From Fidelibacterota bacterium (GTDB lineage: Bacteria > Fidelibacterota > Marinisomatia > Marinisomatales > TCS55), in the NCBI GenBank assembly GCA_004124385.1, contig SCKN01000002.1, positions 248,001 through 312,000 of the forward strand: DNA of 64,000 bases, given 5' to 3'. The position numbers were made by a program, and so were the translations under genes. Positions within the stretch are counted from its first letter, which is position 1; each line of letters opens with the position of its first letter. The notes beneath the pieces were generated by a model. The model searched no databases, was not told where the DNA came from, and saw only the letters and a list, made by a program, of their open reading frames with translations. Shown one piece after another: positions 8,262 through 17,212 of this stretch.

Positions 8262-9512
8262 CTAAATCACACCAGAGTCAAAGGAAAATTGAAAATGCTT
8301 AAAAACGGCTTCTGCAATATAATGAGAGCCAAAAATGATACCTGATTGGTCGTTGTCTAGATATGATGTGAAACCCTTAATATCGTCCAATGGTGTTGCC
8401 ATAATTCCGTGAGTATTTAATTTCATTGATAATTTGTTTGCTCTCATTAATAATCCATTTTTATCATCCATAACAAAAAGTGTTTCAAATTGGTTATAGA
8501 GGCAACTAACGATTAATTCCAGTTTTTTATCTTTTTTTAAAGCAAATAAGCCTATAGGTTTCTTTCCAAATATATTAGTGTATGTTTTCAGGGCAGCCTT
8601 AATCCCTTGCGCATTATGTGCAACATCGTATATCACAAAAGGATCTCTGGATAAAACCTGAAATCGGCCTGGCCAAGAAGCCTTTTCTATTCCGACTTTA
8701 ATAGCTTCCTCTTTAACAGAAAAACCTATTTCCCTTACGGCTTCAATAGCCACGGATGCATTCTGTGCTTGATGTTCACCCATTAAGGATAAATGATACT
8801 CTACTTCCTCGTGTAAAAAATACGTGCCGTCAACTGTTACTGTACTCTTTTTTGGTGGTTTAATAAACTTTACCTGTGTTTGCATTTCTAATGCTTTTTC
8901 TACTAATACTTCTTTTACAATTTTTTCCTGATAGCCGCTTATAACAGAGATGTTTTCTTTGATGATACCTGCTTTTTCTTGAGCAATGGATTTTAGATTA
9001 TTTCCTAATAAATCACAATGATCCATTCCTATCGGTGTAATTACAGATATTTCAGGTATAATAACATTGGTAGAATCCAGACGACCACCTAATCCTGTTT
9101 CTATGACAGCTATATCAACATTTTCTTGTTCAAAGTACCAAAAAGCCATAGCAGTTGTTGTTTCGAAGAACGTACTCTCAATGCGTTTTATATCGTCAGA
9201 ATACACTTGCATGAACTCAACAATTTTCTCATTACAAATTGGCACTCCATTCACTCTAATACGTTCATTAAACTGCACAAGATGGGGAGAAGTATAGAGT
9301 CCAACTTTTAATCCTGAAGATCGTAAGATTGAATCAATAAACGCTGCGGTTGATCCTTTCCCATTTGTCCCTGCCAGGTGGATGAATTTTAATCGTTGGT
9401 GTGGATTGGAGCAGGTATCAAGCAGTTGAAACGTATGCTCTAGCCCTGTTTTAATCCCCAAGCGCTGTAATTTGAATAAATCCTGAAGAAGTGTCTGAAA
9501 ATCAGATTTCAT
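8262..9512 (-). CDS. folC: bifunctional folylpolyglutamate / dihydrofolate synthase
   Basis: FolC adds glutamate to dihydropteroate and then to folates in an ATP-dependent reaction. The protein is about 416 aa from the ATG at 9512. The P-loop is GTNGKGST near residue 50, followed by 'YTSPHLVQFNERI' and 'VIETGLGGRLDSTNVI'; 'ITPIGMDHCDLLGNNLKSIA' and 'YDVAHNAQGIKAAL' are further Mur-ligase/FolC signatures. A longer reading from an ATG at 9542 exists, but it would overlap murI by 41 bases. The shorter start (MKSDFQTLLQDLFKL) matches the family N-terminus and leaves an 11-base overlap. Confidence 0.92.
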   Translation of the reverse strand: MKSDFQTLLQDLFKLQRLGIKTGLEHTFQLLDTCSNPHQRLKFIHLAGTNGKGSTAAFIDSILRSSGLKVGLYTSPHLVQFNERIRVNGVPICNEKIVEFMQVYSDDIKRIESTFFETTTAMAFWYFEQENVDIAVIETGLGGRLDSTNVIIPEISVITPIGMDHCDLLGNNLKSIAQEKAGIIKENISVISGYQEKIVKEVLVEKALEMQTQVKFIKPPKKSTVTVDGTYFLHEEVEYHLSLMGEHQAQNASVAIEAVREIGFSVKEEAIKVGIEKASWPGRFQVLSRDPFVIYDVAHNAQGIKAALKTYTNIFGKKPIGLFALKKDKKLELIVSCLYNQFETLFVMDDKNGLLMRANKLSMKLNTHGIMATPLDDIKGFTSYLDNDQSGIIFGSHYIAEAVFKHFQFSFDSGVI

Positions 9513-10305
9513 GTACGGTTTGAACATGGTCCATGGGGGCACCTAAAAATCGCTGACCTACTAATTCAAAGCGCATGGGGATATCAGTGACAAAACAAGA
9601 CAGCGTTCCCAGTTCATTGCAATTATTAAGTTGATTTATTTCCAACAGCTTGACCTTAATTGCCCTAGCTACAGCGGCGGCTGAATCAATTAATACTGTC
9701 CCATTACTAACCTGTTTTGATATAACATCTTTTAAAAGAGGATAATGTGTACATCCCAAAATAAGTGTATCAATTTTTTTATCATTTAATGGAGAGATAT
9801 AATGTTTCACAATTGCATTTACGACATCACCGGCCAGCCAGCCCTCTTCAGCTAATGGAACCAATAATGGACATGCATGGGAAATTGTTTGGATATCTTT
9901 GTTTATTCTAATTAATGCTATTTCATACGCTTTTGAAGAAATGGTCGCCACGGTTCCAATAATACCAATATTATTATTATTAGTTGCTTTAACGGCCTCA
10001 TCAGCGCCCGGATCAATAACTCCAATGACGGGTATAGACGTGTTAGACTGTAACTCATTTAACGCTAACGCTGATGCTGTATTACAGGCCACTACAATCA
10101 ATTTTGCATCATTTTTAATCAAAAAGTGTGTGATTTCTCTTGAATATTCCTGGATTAATTCCTGGCTTTTATTACCATATGGTACTCTGGCAGTATCGCC
10201 AAAATAAACAATGGATTCGTTTGGCAAAATATTTCGAAGGGCTTTGACTACAGTCAAACCTCCTAATCCAGAATCAAAAACTCCGATGGGCCTTAAATCT
10301 GCCAT
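9502..10305 (-). CDS. murI: glutamate racemase
   Basis: MurI converts L-glutamate to the D-glutamate needed for peptidoglycan. The 267-aa protein shows the family signature 'IGVFDSGLGGLTVVKAL' and 'VYFGDTARVPYG'. The two catalytic cysteines are present: C74 in 'VVACNTASALAL' and C185 in 'LILGCTHYPLL'. The start codon shares one base with the stop of the upstream amidase gene (TAATG). Grouping with an N-acetylmuramoyl-L-alanine amidase makes a small cell-wall cluster. Confidence 0.95.
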   Translation of the reverse strand: MADLRPIGVFDSGLGGLTVVKALRNILPNESIVYFGDTARVPYGNKSQELIQEYSREITHFLIKNDAKLIVVACNTASALALNELQSNTSIPVIGVIDPGADEAVKATNNNNIGIIGTVATISSKAYEIALIRINKDIQTISHACPLLVPLAEEGWLAGDVVNAIVKHYISPLNDKKIDTLILGCTHYPLLKDVISKQVSNGTVLIDSAAAVARAIKVKLLEINQLNNCNELGTLSCFVTDIPMRFELVGQRFLGAPMDHVQTVHEI

Positions 10306-11792
10306 TATCCTTCAACCAATAATTTTTCGCGATGAGAACGAAATTTTACAATGGCACTAAAAATTCCTTCTGCAATCTTTTGACGGTAAGAGGCCTGCTT
10401 TAATAGCTTTTCTTCTGTTGGGTTTGAAAGAAATCCTGTTTCAATTAATACATTTGGCATACTAGCGCCGATCAAAACAACAAAACCCGCCTGTTTAACA
10501 CCTCGATTGGGAGAATCTAACCGATTACCCAATTCAACCTGAATCATCGCAGCTAGTTCCTCGCTTTCCTTCATAAACATTGATTGCGCCATTGTTGCCA
10601 TAATCAAATTTTCACCCGTTAATTCTTTATATTTATCTCCGCTATGCTCTTCAAGTTTTATTACAGCATTTTCACGTGAGGCCAATGCAATTGCATCGTC
10701 TGATTTCCCCTGTTTGAGTAAGTACGATTCAAATCCTCTTGCAGCTCGGTTGGGATTGCTGTTTACATGAATACTGACAAATATTTTCCCATTACTTTCA
10801 TTGGCAATTTTTGTACGTTTCCAAAGAGGAATAAAAATATCTTCTTCCCGGGTATATACTACATTTATATTGGTTTTCTTCTCTAAAAGCAAACCTAGAC
10901 GTTTACTTATATCCAACACAATATCTTTTTCTCTCGTACCGCTTTTCCCAACCGTCCCCCCATCCTTTCCACCGTGACCAGCATCCAGCACAACTGTGTC
11001 TAGTCGCCATCGCTTTCGTAAAAGGCGAATACGGTCTGCACTTTTATCAAAAGGTGTTCTTAGCGTAATAATAATTGCATTCGGATCCGAACTTTGAAAT
11101 ACTTCATGACCAATTATTCCTGAACGTAAACGAATGGCAATTTGTGCTGATTCTGCAAATTGATAAGCTGTCACTTTTGCCACAACTCCTCGGGCATCTG
11201 TTTTATTGATTTGCGTTGTATCAACTATACCGTTTTGAACTGTTAAATAAAACCATCCGTTTGGATGTTCAAAAGAACTGATATGTCCAGCCACAAACTG
11301 CTCTCGTGTATAAAGTGTTAAAATTGTGCCATTAATCTTTTGTTCAATTTCCAGTTCAGTTATATTGAATTCCACCGCATCAATATCCAGACGCTGTTTA
11401 ATGGGATCATAGGTCAAGCCAGGTAAAACCGTTTGTTTTAAGATTCTGAAAATCGAAACTGCCGGTAGAAAAATATCACCACCACTCGCCTTGGCATAGA
11501 CAGGCATATGAAATACTTCTTCATCTACAAGTACAAAACTGGAATTACTGGAAATTTTTATTCGTGTATCTGAAAAATACAGAACCATTTTCATGCGTTC
11601 TTTATTCACATAAGGCAGTCTGGAAGTCAAAACTCTGGAAAGATCTGTAGCTGATACATATAGAGCTTTCGTATTGTCCAACACTTGTAATTCATTTTCT
11701 TTTTGATCCGCACTATTTACAACTAAAATTGTTGCAGAAATGTTTGTGCTCAAAAGTAATGAAATAAATATGATTTTATAATATCTAAACAT
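10305..11792 (-). CDS. N-acetylmuramoyl-L-alanine amidase (Amidase_3) with N-terminal stalk domain
   Basis: This exported amidase cleaves the bond between muramic acid and the stem peptide and would act in cell separation or wall turnover. An N-terminal signal peptide spans about residues 1-20. Residues 24-140 resemble the copper-amine-oxidase-N1-like 'stalk' domain (for example 'LYVSATDLSRVL' and 'DIFLPAVSIFRIL'), and about 145-245 may be an AMIN domain. The zinc-dependent catalytic domain starts at 'VVLDAGHGGKDGG' (267-279), continues with 'SIHVNSNPN' and ends with 'VLIETGFLSNPTEE', supplying the zinc histidines and catalytic glutamate. At 495 aa it is typical of the AmiA/B/C type. murI follows with a one-base overlap. 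Confidence 0.9.
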   Translation of the reverse strand: MFRYYKIIFISLLLSTNISATILVVNSADQKENELQVLDNTKALYVSATDLSRVLTSRLPYVNKERMKMVLYFSDTRIKISSNSSFVLVDEEVFHMPVYAKASGGDIFLPAVSIFRILKQTVLPGLTYDPIKQRLDIDAVEFNITELEIEQKINGTILTLYTREQFVAGHISSFEHPNGWFYLTVQNGIVDTTQINKTDARGVVAKVTAYQFAESAQIAIRLRSGIIGHEVFQSSDPNAIIITLRTPFDKSADRIRLLRKRWRLDTVVLDAGHGGKDGGTVGKSGTREKDIVLDISKRLGLLLEKKTNINVVYTREEDIFIPLWKRTKIANESNGKIFVSIHVNSNPNRAARGFESYLLKQGKSDDAIALASRENAVIKLEEHSGDKYKELTGENLIMATMAQSMFMKESEELAAMIQVELGNRLDSPNRGVKQAGFVVLIGASMPNVLIETGFLSNPTEEKLLKQASYRQKIAEGIFSAIVKFRSHREKLLVEG

Positions 11793-11841
11793 AAGCTACA
11801 AATTATTCTATTAATGTTAATCGTGGCAATGGAATGATACG

Positions 11842-13635
11842 CTAGAAATTTATTTGAATTGCTAACGCATACGACTGCTTTGCTGTTCCATTAAATCGTA
11901 TTGAATTCCAAGAAGAGCGCCATCTCATATATAATCGGTAATTATTATTAGGTTTGATTTGAACCCTAAAACCTAATAATTGTTTATTTTGTGAAATAGC
12001 TACACTTCTCATTTCCCCGGGAAGATTCAAATCCCAAAAATAAACTCGTCCATTAAAATCATCAATTTGTGCTGCAATCCAACTCCCCCTGATTGCAAAT
12101 TGTTGAATCTTCCAATTAAATTGCGTTTCAAACCCCACTCCTTTAGATTCATTATTATATGACGTTGAATTTACTTGCCAACGTATATCAAAATATTTAG
12201 TCGCTTTATATTTATAAGATCCTTTAGTTGTGGTGCGAGAAATATCATAATCAATATTATTTGGAAAATACATTTGGGTCGTATTCAATTGATTGCTTTT
12301 TCTTAATTGAGCATGGATAAGATGTTTATTGTAGCGCCATTGCCAACGTATACCTGATTCATATTTAATATTATTATTCGTTAAAAAAGAGTTGTCTACA
12401 ATTTTTTCCACCATGTCAGTGTATAAAAATATTACATGTTTTCCATATTTCAATTGTACATTTTGAAATATTCCTTTTTCTCCATCGTTTTGCCCCTGCC
12501 ACTCAGCAAATGGTTGTGTTCTATATGTTCTAAAATGAGCTGGGTAATGGCGTATTGAAAGAAGATATTTTAGTAACTTGTTTTTAAATATGACACCTCC
12601 TAGAAAGGCAACTTTTTTATTAGTGTTCAATGCGCTCTCACCGAACCAATACCACTCATTCCAATTACCTGATGTAAAAATGGATACGGATTGACGTTGA
12701 ATATTCTCACCTGTATTATCAATTACATTTTGTGAATTGATTATTAGACCTAAATGATTAGAGTGAAAATTATTATTCCACATAACAGTAGCTGAATATT
12801 CTAATAACTGGTTTTGAATGAATAAGTCGCCGGGGGTTACATGAATACCCGTTTTATCTAATTTAATTTCATTTTCATTCAAAGAACCATCTTGATAGGT
12901 CCTGCCAAGAGAAAATGTAAATTTCCCATAGTCGGTTTGCCAATCACCCCCCAATCCTCGCGTGCTCCAATATTCATTACTTGATCGATATCCTGTTATA
13001 CCTTTTCCCTGCCGTGGTAATGAATTTAGCGTTGCAAATCCCTTATGCGCCGAACTTGTACGCCACGATATTAAACCATAGCCTCCAACCAGCTGGTGAT
13101 CTCCGGCTATTAAATTCATTTTCGTAGAATTCCACTTTAAATAAATACTATTGTGATCGGATATGTTTTGTTCTCCAGGGTCTTTTTCCAACAGTATTCC
13201 ATATTCAAAATTTTCTAAACTCCCAATGGCGCGCCAGTCATGGCGAACACCATTATGAAATGATATTTTTTCCTTAATCAATAATTTCAATGGTGCATAA
13301 TTAATGATATTAATACTATTAATTAGAAAGCGAACTGCTGTAGATAATTCTTCATTTGATTTCAGACTTTCAATATCTTTCGAACTACTAATATTTTTCA
13401 AATCAGATAAAGATAAAACAGATATATCAGTTAAAATCATTAAAGCATCTGCGTTTGACACCGGAGTGTGTATTAATTGTTGAATACTATTTAAATCTTC
13501 TTCGGGGATTGTGGATTCAGCATCATACCCCAATAAAGTAAACCATTCTTCAACAGAATGAATTTTATCAGTGGAGGGAGAACCCCACACCAAACCAGTG
13601 AGATAGATCCAAATAACTATGTGTTGAAACTGCAT
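11842..13635 (-). CDS. putative outer-membrane beta-barrel protein
   Basis: This is a 597-aa exported protein with a signal peptide ('IVIWIYLTGLVWG', residues 6-18). A small helical region (20-110) contains repeated short helices ('ISVLSLSDLKNISSSKDIESL'), reminiscent of helix-hairpin-helix units seen in some FCB outer-membrane proteins, but I cannot confirm this. From about residue 130 onward it is alternating, aromatic-rich beta strands ending in an aromatic-hydrophobic strand (ALAIQINF), the usual signature of a barrel. Function is unknown. Its first 68 bases overlap the end of the preceding barrel gene in another frame, so the two are likely coupled. Confidence 0.7.
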   Translation of the reverse strand: MQFQHIVIWIYLTGLVWGSPSTDKIHSVEEWFTLLGYDAESTIPEEDLNSIQQLIHTPVSNADALMILTDISVLSLSDLKNISSSKDIESLKSNEELSTAVRFLINSINIINYAPLKLLIKEKISFHNGVRHDWRAIGSLENFEYGILLEKDPGEQNISDHNSIYLKWNSTKMNLIAGDHQLVGGYGLISWRTSSAHKGFATLNSLPRQGKGITGYRSSNEYWSTRGLGGDWQTDYGKFTFSLGRTYQDGSLNENEIKLDKTGIHVTPGDLFIQNQLLEYSATVMWNNNFHSNHLGLIINSQNVIDNTGENIQRQSVSIFTSGNWNEWYWFGESALNTNKKVAFLGGVIFKNKLLKYLLSIRHYPAHFRTYRTQPFAEWQGQNDGEKGIFQNVQLKYGKHVIFLYTDMVEKIVDNSFLTNNNIKYESGIRWQWRYNKHLIHAQLRKSNQLNTTQMYFPNNIDYDISRTTTKGSYKYKATKYFDIRWQVNSTSYNNESKGVGFETQFNWKIQQFAIRGSWIAAQIDDFNGRVYFWDLNLPGEMRSVAISQNKQLLGFRVQIKPNNNYRLYMRWRSSWNSIRFNGTAKQSYALAIQINF

Positions 13636-14431
13636 AATTTATTTTTATATGTTTAAAAAGTATTTCAAAACCTGCGGTTGTTTGCCCGGGAGATGAAGCA
13701 TGTCCCGCATGAATAGTTGCCCAAGGTAAAAGTTTGAATTGCCCACCCATTTTTAATCTGCTTTCATACAAAGTATCCTGTTCCCATTCAATAACAACTG
13801 TTGCATATTGTATAGGATTAAAGACCAAGGCAGAGACTATGATTTGTGGTATTTCATCTTTGGATACTCCTACTGCAGGGCTATTTAAATTTCGCCAACT
13901 ACCGAGCCACTGCAAAGATTTATCTAGTTTTATTCTCCATCCGAGATTCAGCCCCCAACTACTTGCTTGACCATAATTTTTAATTTGTAAATCATAATAC
14001 ATCAGTCCGATGCCGATATTTAATTTTTCCGATACACGTTTACCCATAACCATGCCCCAGATAGTTTCGCTGTATAGTTTATCGCCAAAAAAACTAGCTC
14101 CAATTGCAAAATAAAGTTTTTTATTTAAATATGGTTGAGCTAATACAGCGCTATGATGCTGAAGTCGTTTAAGTCCAAACCTTCTCCCTGAAACTATACC
14201 TATATTTCTTACCTGAAAAGATGTAACACTTGCCGGATCAGCAAAGATGCCTATTGCATTTGCTTGAACATTGATAAAAAGTAAGCCAGATCCAACAGCA
14301 ACGGGATTGGAAGGGTAATGTTCAAAAGCTGAAAACAGGTGAGCGCTAATAGACACCACACTAATAAATATTATTCCAGCCTTTTGTAATGGAATCTTGA
14401 TTGCTTTTAGGTCTCTCACGGAAAGCAACAT
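13568..14431 (-). CDS. PorV/UPF0164-like outer-membrane barrel protein
   Basis: This 287-aa protein begins with a hydrophobic export segment ('IIFISVVSISAHLFSA'). It continues with 'NAIGIFADPASV', the common pattern of PorV/PorQ/UPF0164 barrels in which a short Asn/Ala-rich motif precedes the first strands. About ten amphipathic strands follow, and the ending 'HSYLDLSHWFGVGFSLH' is typical of the last strands of this family. PorV-type proteins are outer-membrane shuttles of the T9SS in Bacteroidota, but a general porin-like role is also possible. It is the first gene of the run after a strong terminator. The next gene starts inside its 3' end. Confidence 0.68.
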   Translation of the reverse strand: MLLSVRDLKAIKIPLQKAGIIFISVVSISAHLFSAFEHYPSNPVAVGSGLLFINVQANAIGIFADPASVTSFQVRNIGIVSGRRFGLKRLQHHSAVLAQPYLNKKLYFAIGASFFGDKLYSETIWGMVMGKRVSEKLNIGIGLMYYDLQIKNYGQASSWGLNLGWRIKLDKSLQWLGSWRNLNSPAVGVSKDEIPQIIVSALVFNPIQYATVVIEWEQDTLYESRLKMGGQFKLLPWATIHAGHASSPGQTTAGFEILFKHIKINYAVSTHSYLDLSHWFGVGFSLH

Positions 14432-14493
14432 AGCAGATTAAAGAAGATGAATACAATATAAATTATAGGAATGGAGATGTGGGACTGTATAAA

Positions 14494-14524
14494 CAAATGC
14501 GCCCCGACAAGCGGGGCGCATTTG
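14494..14524. terminator. strong bidirectional intrinsic terminator
   Basis: A perfect 13-base inverted repeat (CAAATGCGCCCCG and CGGGGCGCATTTG) around a five-base loop forms a very stable GC-rich hairpin with short A/T flanks on both sides. It separates the two small membrane-protein genes from the downstream barrel genes on the minus strand. Confidence 0.85.
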
Positions 14525-14550
14525 TAAGTTAAATGGATATTGGTTGTGGA

Positions 14551-14763
14551 TTACTTTTTGGATTGCATAGCTACAAGAAAAATCAGTGCTAACAGGCCAG
14601 CAAGACCTGCATCACCGAATTGTCCCATAACTCTACCAACTCCAGCAATCACGCCAAATGGATCGTCAAATAAAATACCTATGACGATGCCGAGGACCAC
14701 CAGCGTTTTCAGCAGGTCGGTTAATTTGGCTATCCATTCATTTACGTTGTCGAAAGCACTCAT
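14551..14763 (-). CDS. small hydrophobic protein, paralogue of the gene at 14843
   Basis: This 70-aa protein has an amphipathic N-terminal helix ('VNEWIAKLTDLLKT'), a hydrophobic segment ('LVVLGIVIGILF') and a second hydrophobic C-terminal segment ('GLAGLLALIFLVAM') with a short basic end. A good Shine-Dalgarno sequence (AGGAGG) sits five to eight bases before the ATG, so it is very likely translated. It aligns with the neighbouring 68-aa protein across the shared FDP/DPFG and G-LAGLLAL-FLV-M motifs. I recognise no named family; a membrane-inserted peptide such as a holin-like, bacteriocin-like or structural membrane protein is conceivable but not shown. Confidence 0.75.
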   Translation of the reverse strand: MSAFDNVNEWIAKLTDLLKTLVVLGIVIGILFDDPFGVIAGVGRVMGQFGDAGLAGLLALIFLVAMQSKK

Positions 14764-14792
14764 ATTTCCTCCTATGATGACGTTAACAGGAT

Positions 14793-14824
14793 ACAGGGTT
14801 CCAGTTTTTCAAAAGGAACCCTGT
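14793..14824 (-). promoter_or_regulatory. RNA hairpin between the two small membrane-protein genes
   Basis: A perfect 10-base inverted repeat (ACAGGGTTCC and GGAACCCTGT) lies between the paralogous genes. It is nested inside a second inverted repeat (AACAGGAT and ATCCTGTT) that spans about 14785-14840. On the transcribed minus strand no T-run follows, so it is not a simple terminator; it may stabilise the upstream message or control the downstream gene. The role is inferred. Confidence 0.55.
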
Positions 14825-14842
14825 TTTTTGTCATCCTGTTAA

Positions 14843-15049
14843 TTATGCCATTGATACGAGAAATAGCAGTGCCAATAGACCGGCCAATCCGCCATCTAAG
14901 AATGTATTTACTAGATCGACTATACCACCGACAGGATCAAATCCCGTTGAGTATAGAATGTTAGCAAACACAAAGAATACGATTAAGCCTTTAACAAGAC
15001 TTACGATTCCAGATATGACGCTATTGACAGTTGAACTCACATCAGCCAT
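14843..15049 (-). CDS. small hydrophobic protein, paralogue of the gene at 14551
   Basis: This 68-aa protein begins at the ATG at 15049, which has a GGAGG Shine-Dalgarno sequence seven bases upstream; a longer reading from 15091 has no such support. It has an N-terminal amphipathic stretch, a strongly hydrophobic helix ('LIVFFVFANILY'), an FDPVGGIV turn and a C-terminal helix 'GGLAGLLALLFLVSM'. The layout repeats that of the next gene downstream, indicating tandem duplication. Function unknown; no Pfam family recognised. Confidence 0.75.
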   Translation of the reverse strand: MADVSSTVNSVISGIVSLVKGLIVFFVFANILYSTGFDPVGGIVDLVNTFLDGGLAGLLALLFLVSMA

Positions 15050-15224
15050 GATGTTCCTCCTTGGTTTGGTTATTGATAAAAACGGAGACACTTCGCCCCC
15101 GTTATTGTATGTATTCTCTCTTTAAAATTTGACTTATATATCTTCAAATCGTATGAATTTAAGCACAAATTGATAACTATCAACATTTTTATTATATGGG
15201 TAAAATGTGCATAAAATTACAATT

Positions 15225-16130
15225 TCACCGATGAGAGACTGTCCTTGCGCCTCTAATTGCTGCATCAATGATTTTATATCTGGATAACCAATAACTGCTA
15301 CCCAGGTTACTCATTTTAGATATAAACCACCGTATAATTGAATTAAACAAAAAATACCCTTTTATTGAATTTAACCATCCTCCACCCAACTCTGCTTTAT
15401 ACTGAGGGAATTGCTCTAATAACGAGGGTAGGTTGGTTTTGCCGTAACTGTACATCAAATTGCAAAAATCAATTAATTCTCGGGGATGATGGTGAACGCA
15501 TGACGCAGATGAGGAAAATCGCAGACCCTCTGGATAAGCTTCCCAAAACCGTATCGCCAGTTCTGTGTCTTCCCCGCCATAAGTTGTAATTTTTTCATCA
15601 AAAAGTTCAATAACATCAAAGATGGATCGCTTAACAGATGTGTTGTTAAATAAAAAATATGAAAATGGAATTGGAGAACCTTCACCGATACTACGCGCAC
15701 CTCTGCGGAGGTCATATAAATAGCTATCAAGTTCGTTGGGCGTTTGTTCCGCTGGTAAAAGAGAATCGCCGATAACTCCAAAAATACCCACTTCTCCCAA
15801 CATATCTAAATGGGCATTAATCCATTCGGGTTGGACTGTCATATCGCTATCCAGAAAACAAATGACTTCGCCCGATCCAGCTTTTATACCAGTATTGCGG
15901 GCTACCGATAGGCCTTTGTTTTTTTCCAGATGAATAATTTGAATATGTTGATGGCGAGAAAATGAATCTAATATTCTTCCGGTTGAATCAGATGAACCAT
16001 CATTGACCAAATATATAGAAATTGTATTATCACGATAAGATTGCTTGAGCAAACTATTAACACATCGCTCAACAATATGGGCCACATTATAACAAGGAAC
16101 CACAATATCTATCGTAGGTGCCCAACTCAT
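15225..16130 (-). CDS. glycosyltransferase family 2
   Basis: This 301-aa GT-A fold sugar transferase has 'VNDGSSD' at 42-48 (nucleotide binding) and the DxD metal motif in 'CFLDSDMTV' (residues 91-99). The N-terminal strand 'IDIVVPCYNVAHIVERC' is typical of GT2. No membrane helices are evident, so it probably acts at the inner face of the membrane on a lipid-linked or peripheral acceptor. Its start overlaps the end of the upstream glycosyltransferase by 4 bases. It is the last gene of a five-gene polysaccharide cluster; donor and acceptor sugars cannot be deduced. Confidence 0.88.
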   Translation of the reverse strand: MSWAPTIDIVVPCYNVAHIVERCVNSLLKQSYRDNTISIYLVNDGSSDSTGRILDSFSRHQHIQIIHLEKNKGLSVARNTGIKAGSGEVICFLDSDMTVQPEWINAHLDMLGEVGIFGVIGDSLLPAEQTPNELDSYLYDLRRGARSIGEGSPIPFSYFLFNNTSVKRSIFDVIELFDEKITTYGGEDTELAIRFWEAYPEGLRFSSSASCVHHHPRELIDFCNLMYSYGKTNLPSLLEQFPQYKAELGGGWLNSIKGYFLFNSIIRWFISKMSNLGSSYWLSRYKIIDAAIRGARTVSHR

Positions 16131-17212
16131 GTGAGACCTCGATCTTTATAATAACCGTACAAAATATTTGCAGTATTGTGCATATCATGATATTGAATTA
16201 CCCATTCCCTGCTTCTTTTTTTATACTCCAATATTTTCTCTGGATTTAGAATCAGATTCTCTAATGTTTCTTTTAGTTTATTACTATTTACATTTACAAA
16301 GGGGTGATCGGGAATAAATTTCACATATTCATCCACTAGTTCAGTAACGCAACACAAGCCCATGGATAATGCTTCTACGGAATTCATACCATAACCCCAA
16401 CCACCACGGTTATGAACTTGGTCAATTAAAATATCACAAGACTGCTTAATGCGCAGGGCTTCAGCATGGGGCAAGTTTTCAATTAAAACAAATTCCACAT
16501 TATCTCTTTCAGCTAATTCTTCACAAATGGGAATAATGGTTTCACTGCCTTTATAATAACGATCCGTTGGGCTATGACATATTCTAATAGTATCATTCAT
16601 ATTGAAAACAGGTTCATGCTGTCCTGTATCATAAGGCAAAAACAGGTAGTGGATGTCCGGATGTTTCTTTAAAAGATCCAACTCACTGGTTAAATTTAAA
16701 CTGCTTACAGCATCAATGGCTGGTATCACACCCCTTGTGCGAAGATCTTGTCCATGATACGTACACACGATTGGTACCCCGGCTGCGACTAACGTTTTTA
16801 CGAAACGCCCATCACGATAAAATTCCAATCCCCAATCCAAATGAACAATATCATATTTCAGCAAGTTAAATTCTTTTATCACCTGTTCCACCTTAAAGGC
16901 CCATAACCAGTCACGAAATTGAAAATATTTCTTTTCCAAAAATGAATTCGGCTCCCATACAGGCGGATAACCATTTTTTTCTTGATAATCGCCCTCTCTG
17001 CCTCGAGCCAGTTTATAATATTGATGCCGGCCTTTCATATATAATGGATTTGCTTTTACTAATGGTAGGTTTAGGCAAATGCCCCGTTCATAATCGTGTT
17101 TGGTTGGATATAAAGTAACAAAAGTGCATTCATTTCCTCGAGCCTCATGAGCCTCTTTCCAAAGACTTAATGTCCCTACTGTGTTTTCCGGCGCTATGTA
17201 TAATATTTTCAA
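16127..17212 (-). CDS. glycosyltransferase, GT-B fold (group 1-like)
   Basis: This 361-aa protein has a Rossmann N-terminal half (MKILYIAPENTVGTLSLWKE) and a C-terminal donor-binding half with 'GYGMNSVEALSMGLCCVTEL'. The latter matches the E-x7-E region of group 1/GT4-like enzymes. The DIVHLDWG and VPIVCTYHGQD strands are also characteristic. It would transfer a nucleotide-activated sugar during surface glycan assembly. Four-base overlaps with both neighbours show translational coupling. Specificity unknown. Confidence 0.8.
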   Translation of the reverse strand: MKILYIAPENTVGTLSLWKEAHEARGNECTFVTLYPTKHDYERGICLNLPLVKANPLYMKGRHQYYKLARGREGDYQEKNGYPPVWEPNSFLEKKYFQFRDWLWAFKVEQVIKEFNLLKYDIVHLDWGLEFYRDGRFVKTLVAAGVPIVCTYHGQDLRTRGVIPAIDAVSSLNLTSELDLLKKHPDIHYLFLPYDTGQHEPVFNMNDTIRICHSPTDRYYKGSETIIPICEELAERDNVEFVLIENLPHAEALRIKQSCDILIDQVHNRGGWGYGMNSVEALSMGLCCVTELVDEYVKFIPDHPFVNVNSNKLKETLENLILNPEKILEYKKRSREWVIQYHDMHNTANILYGYYKDRGLT

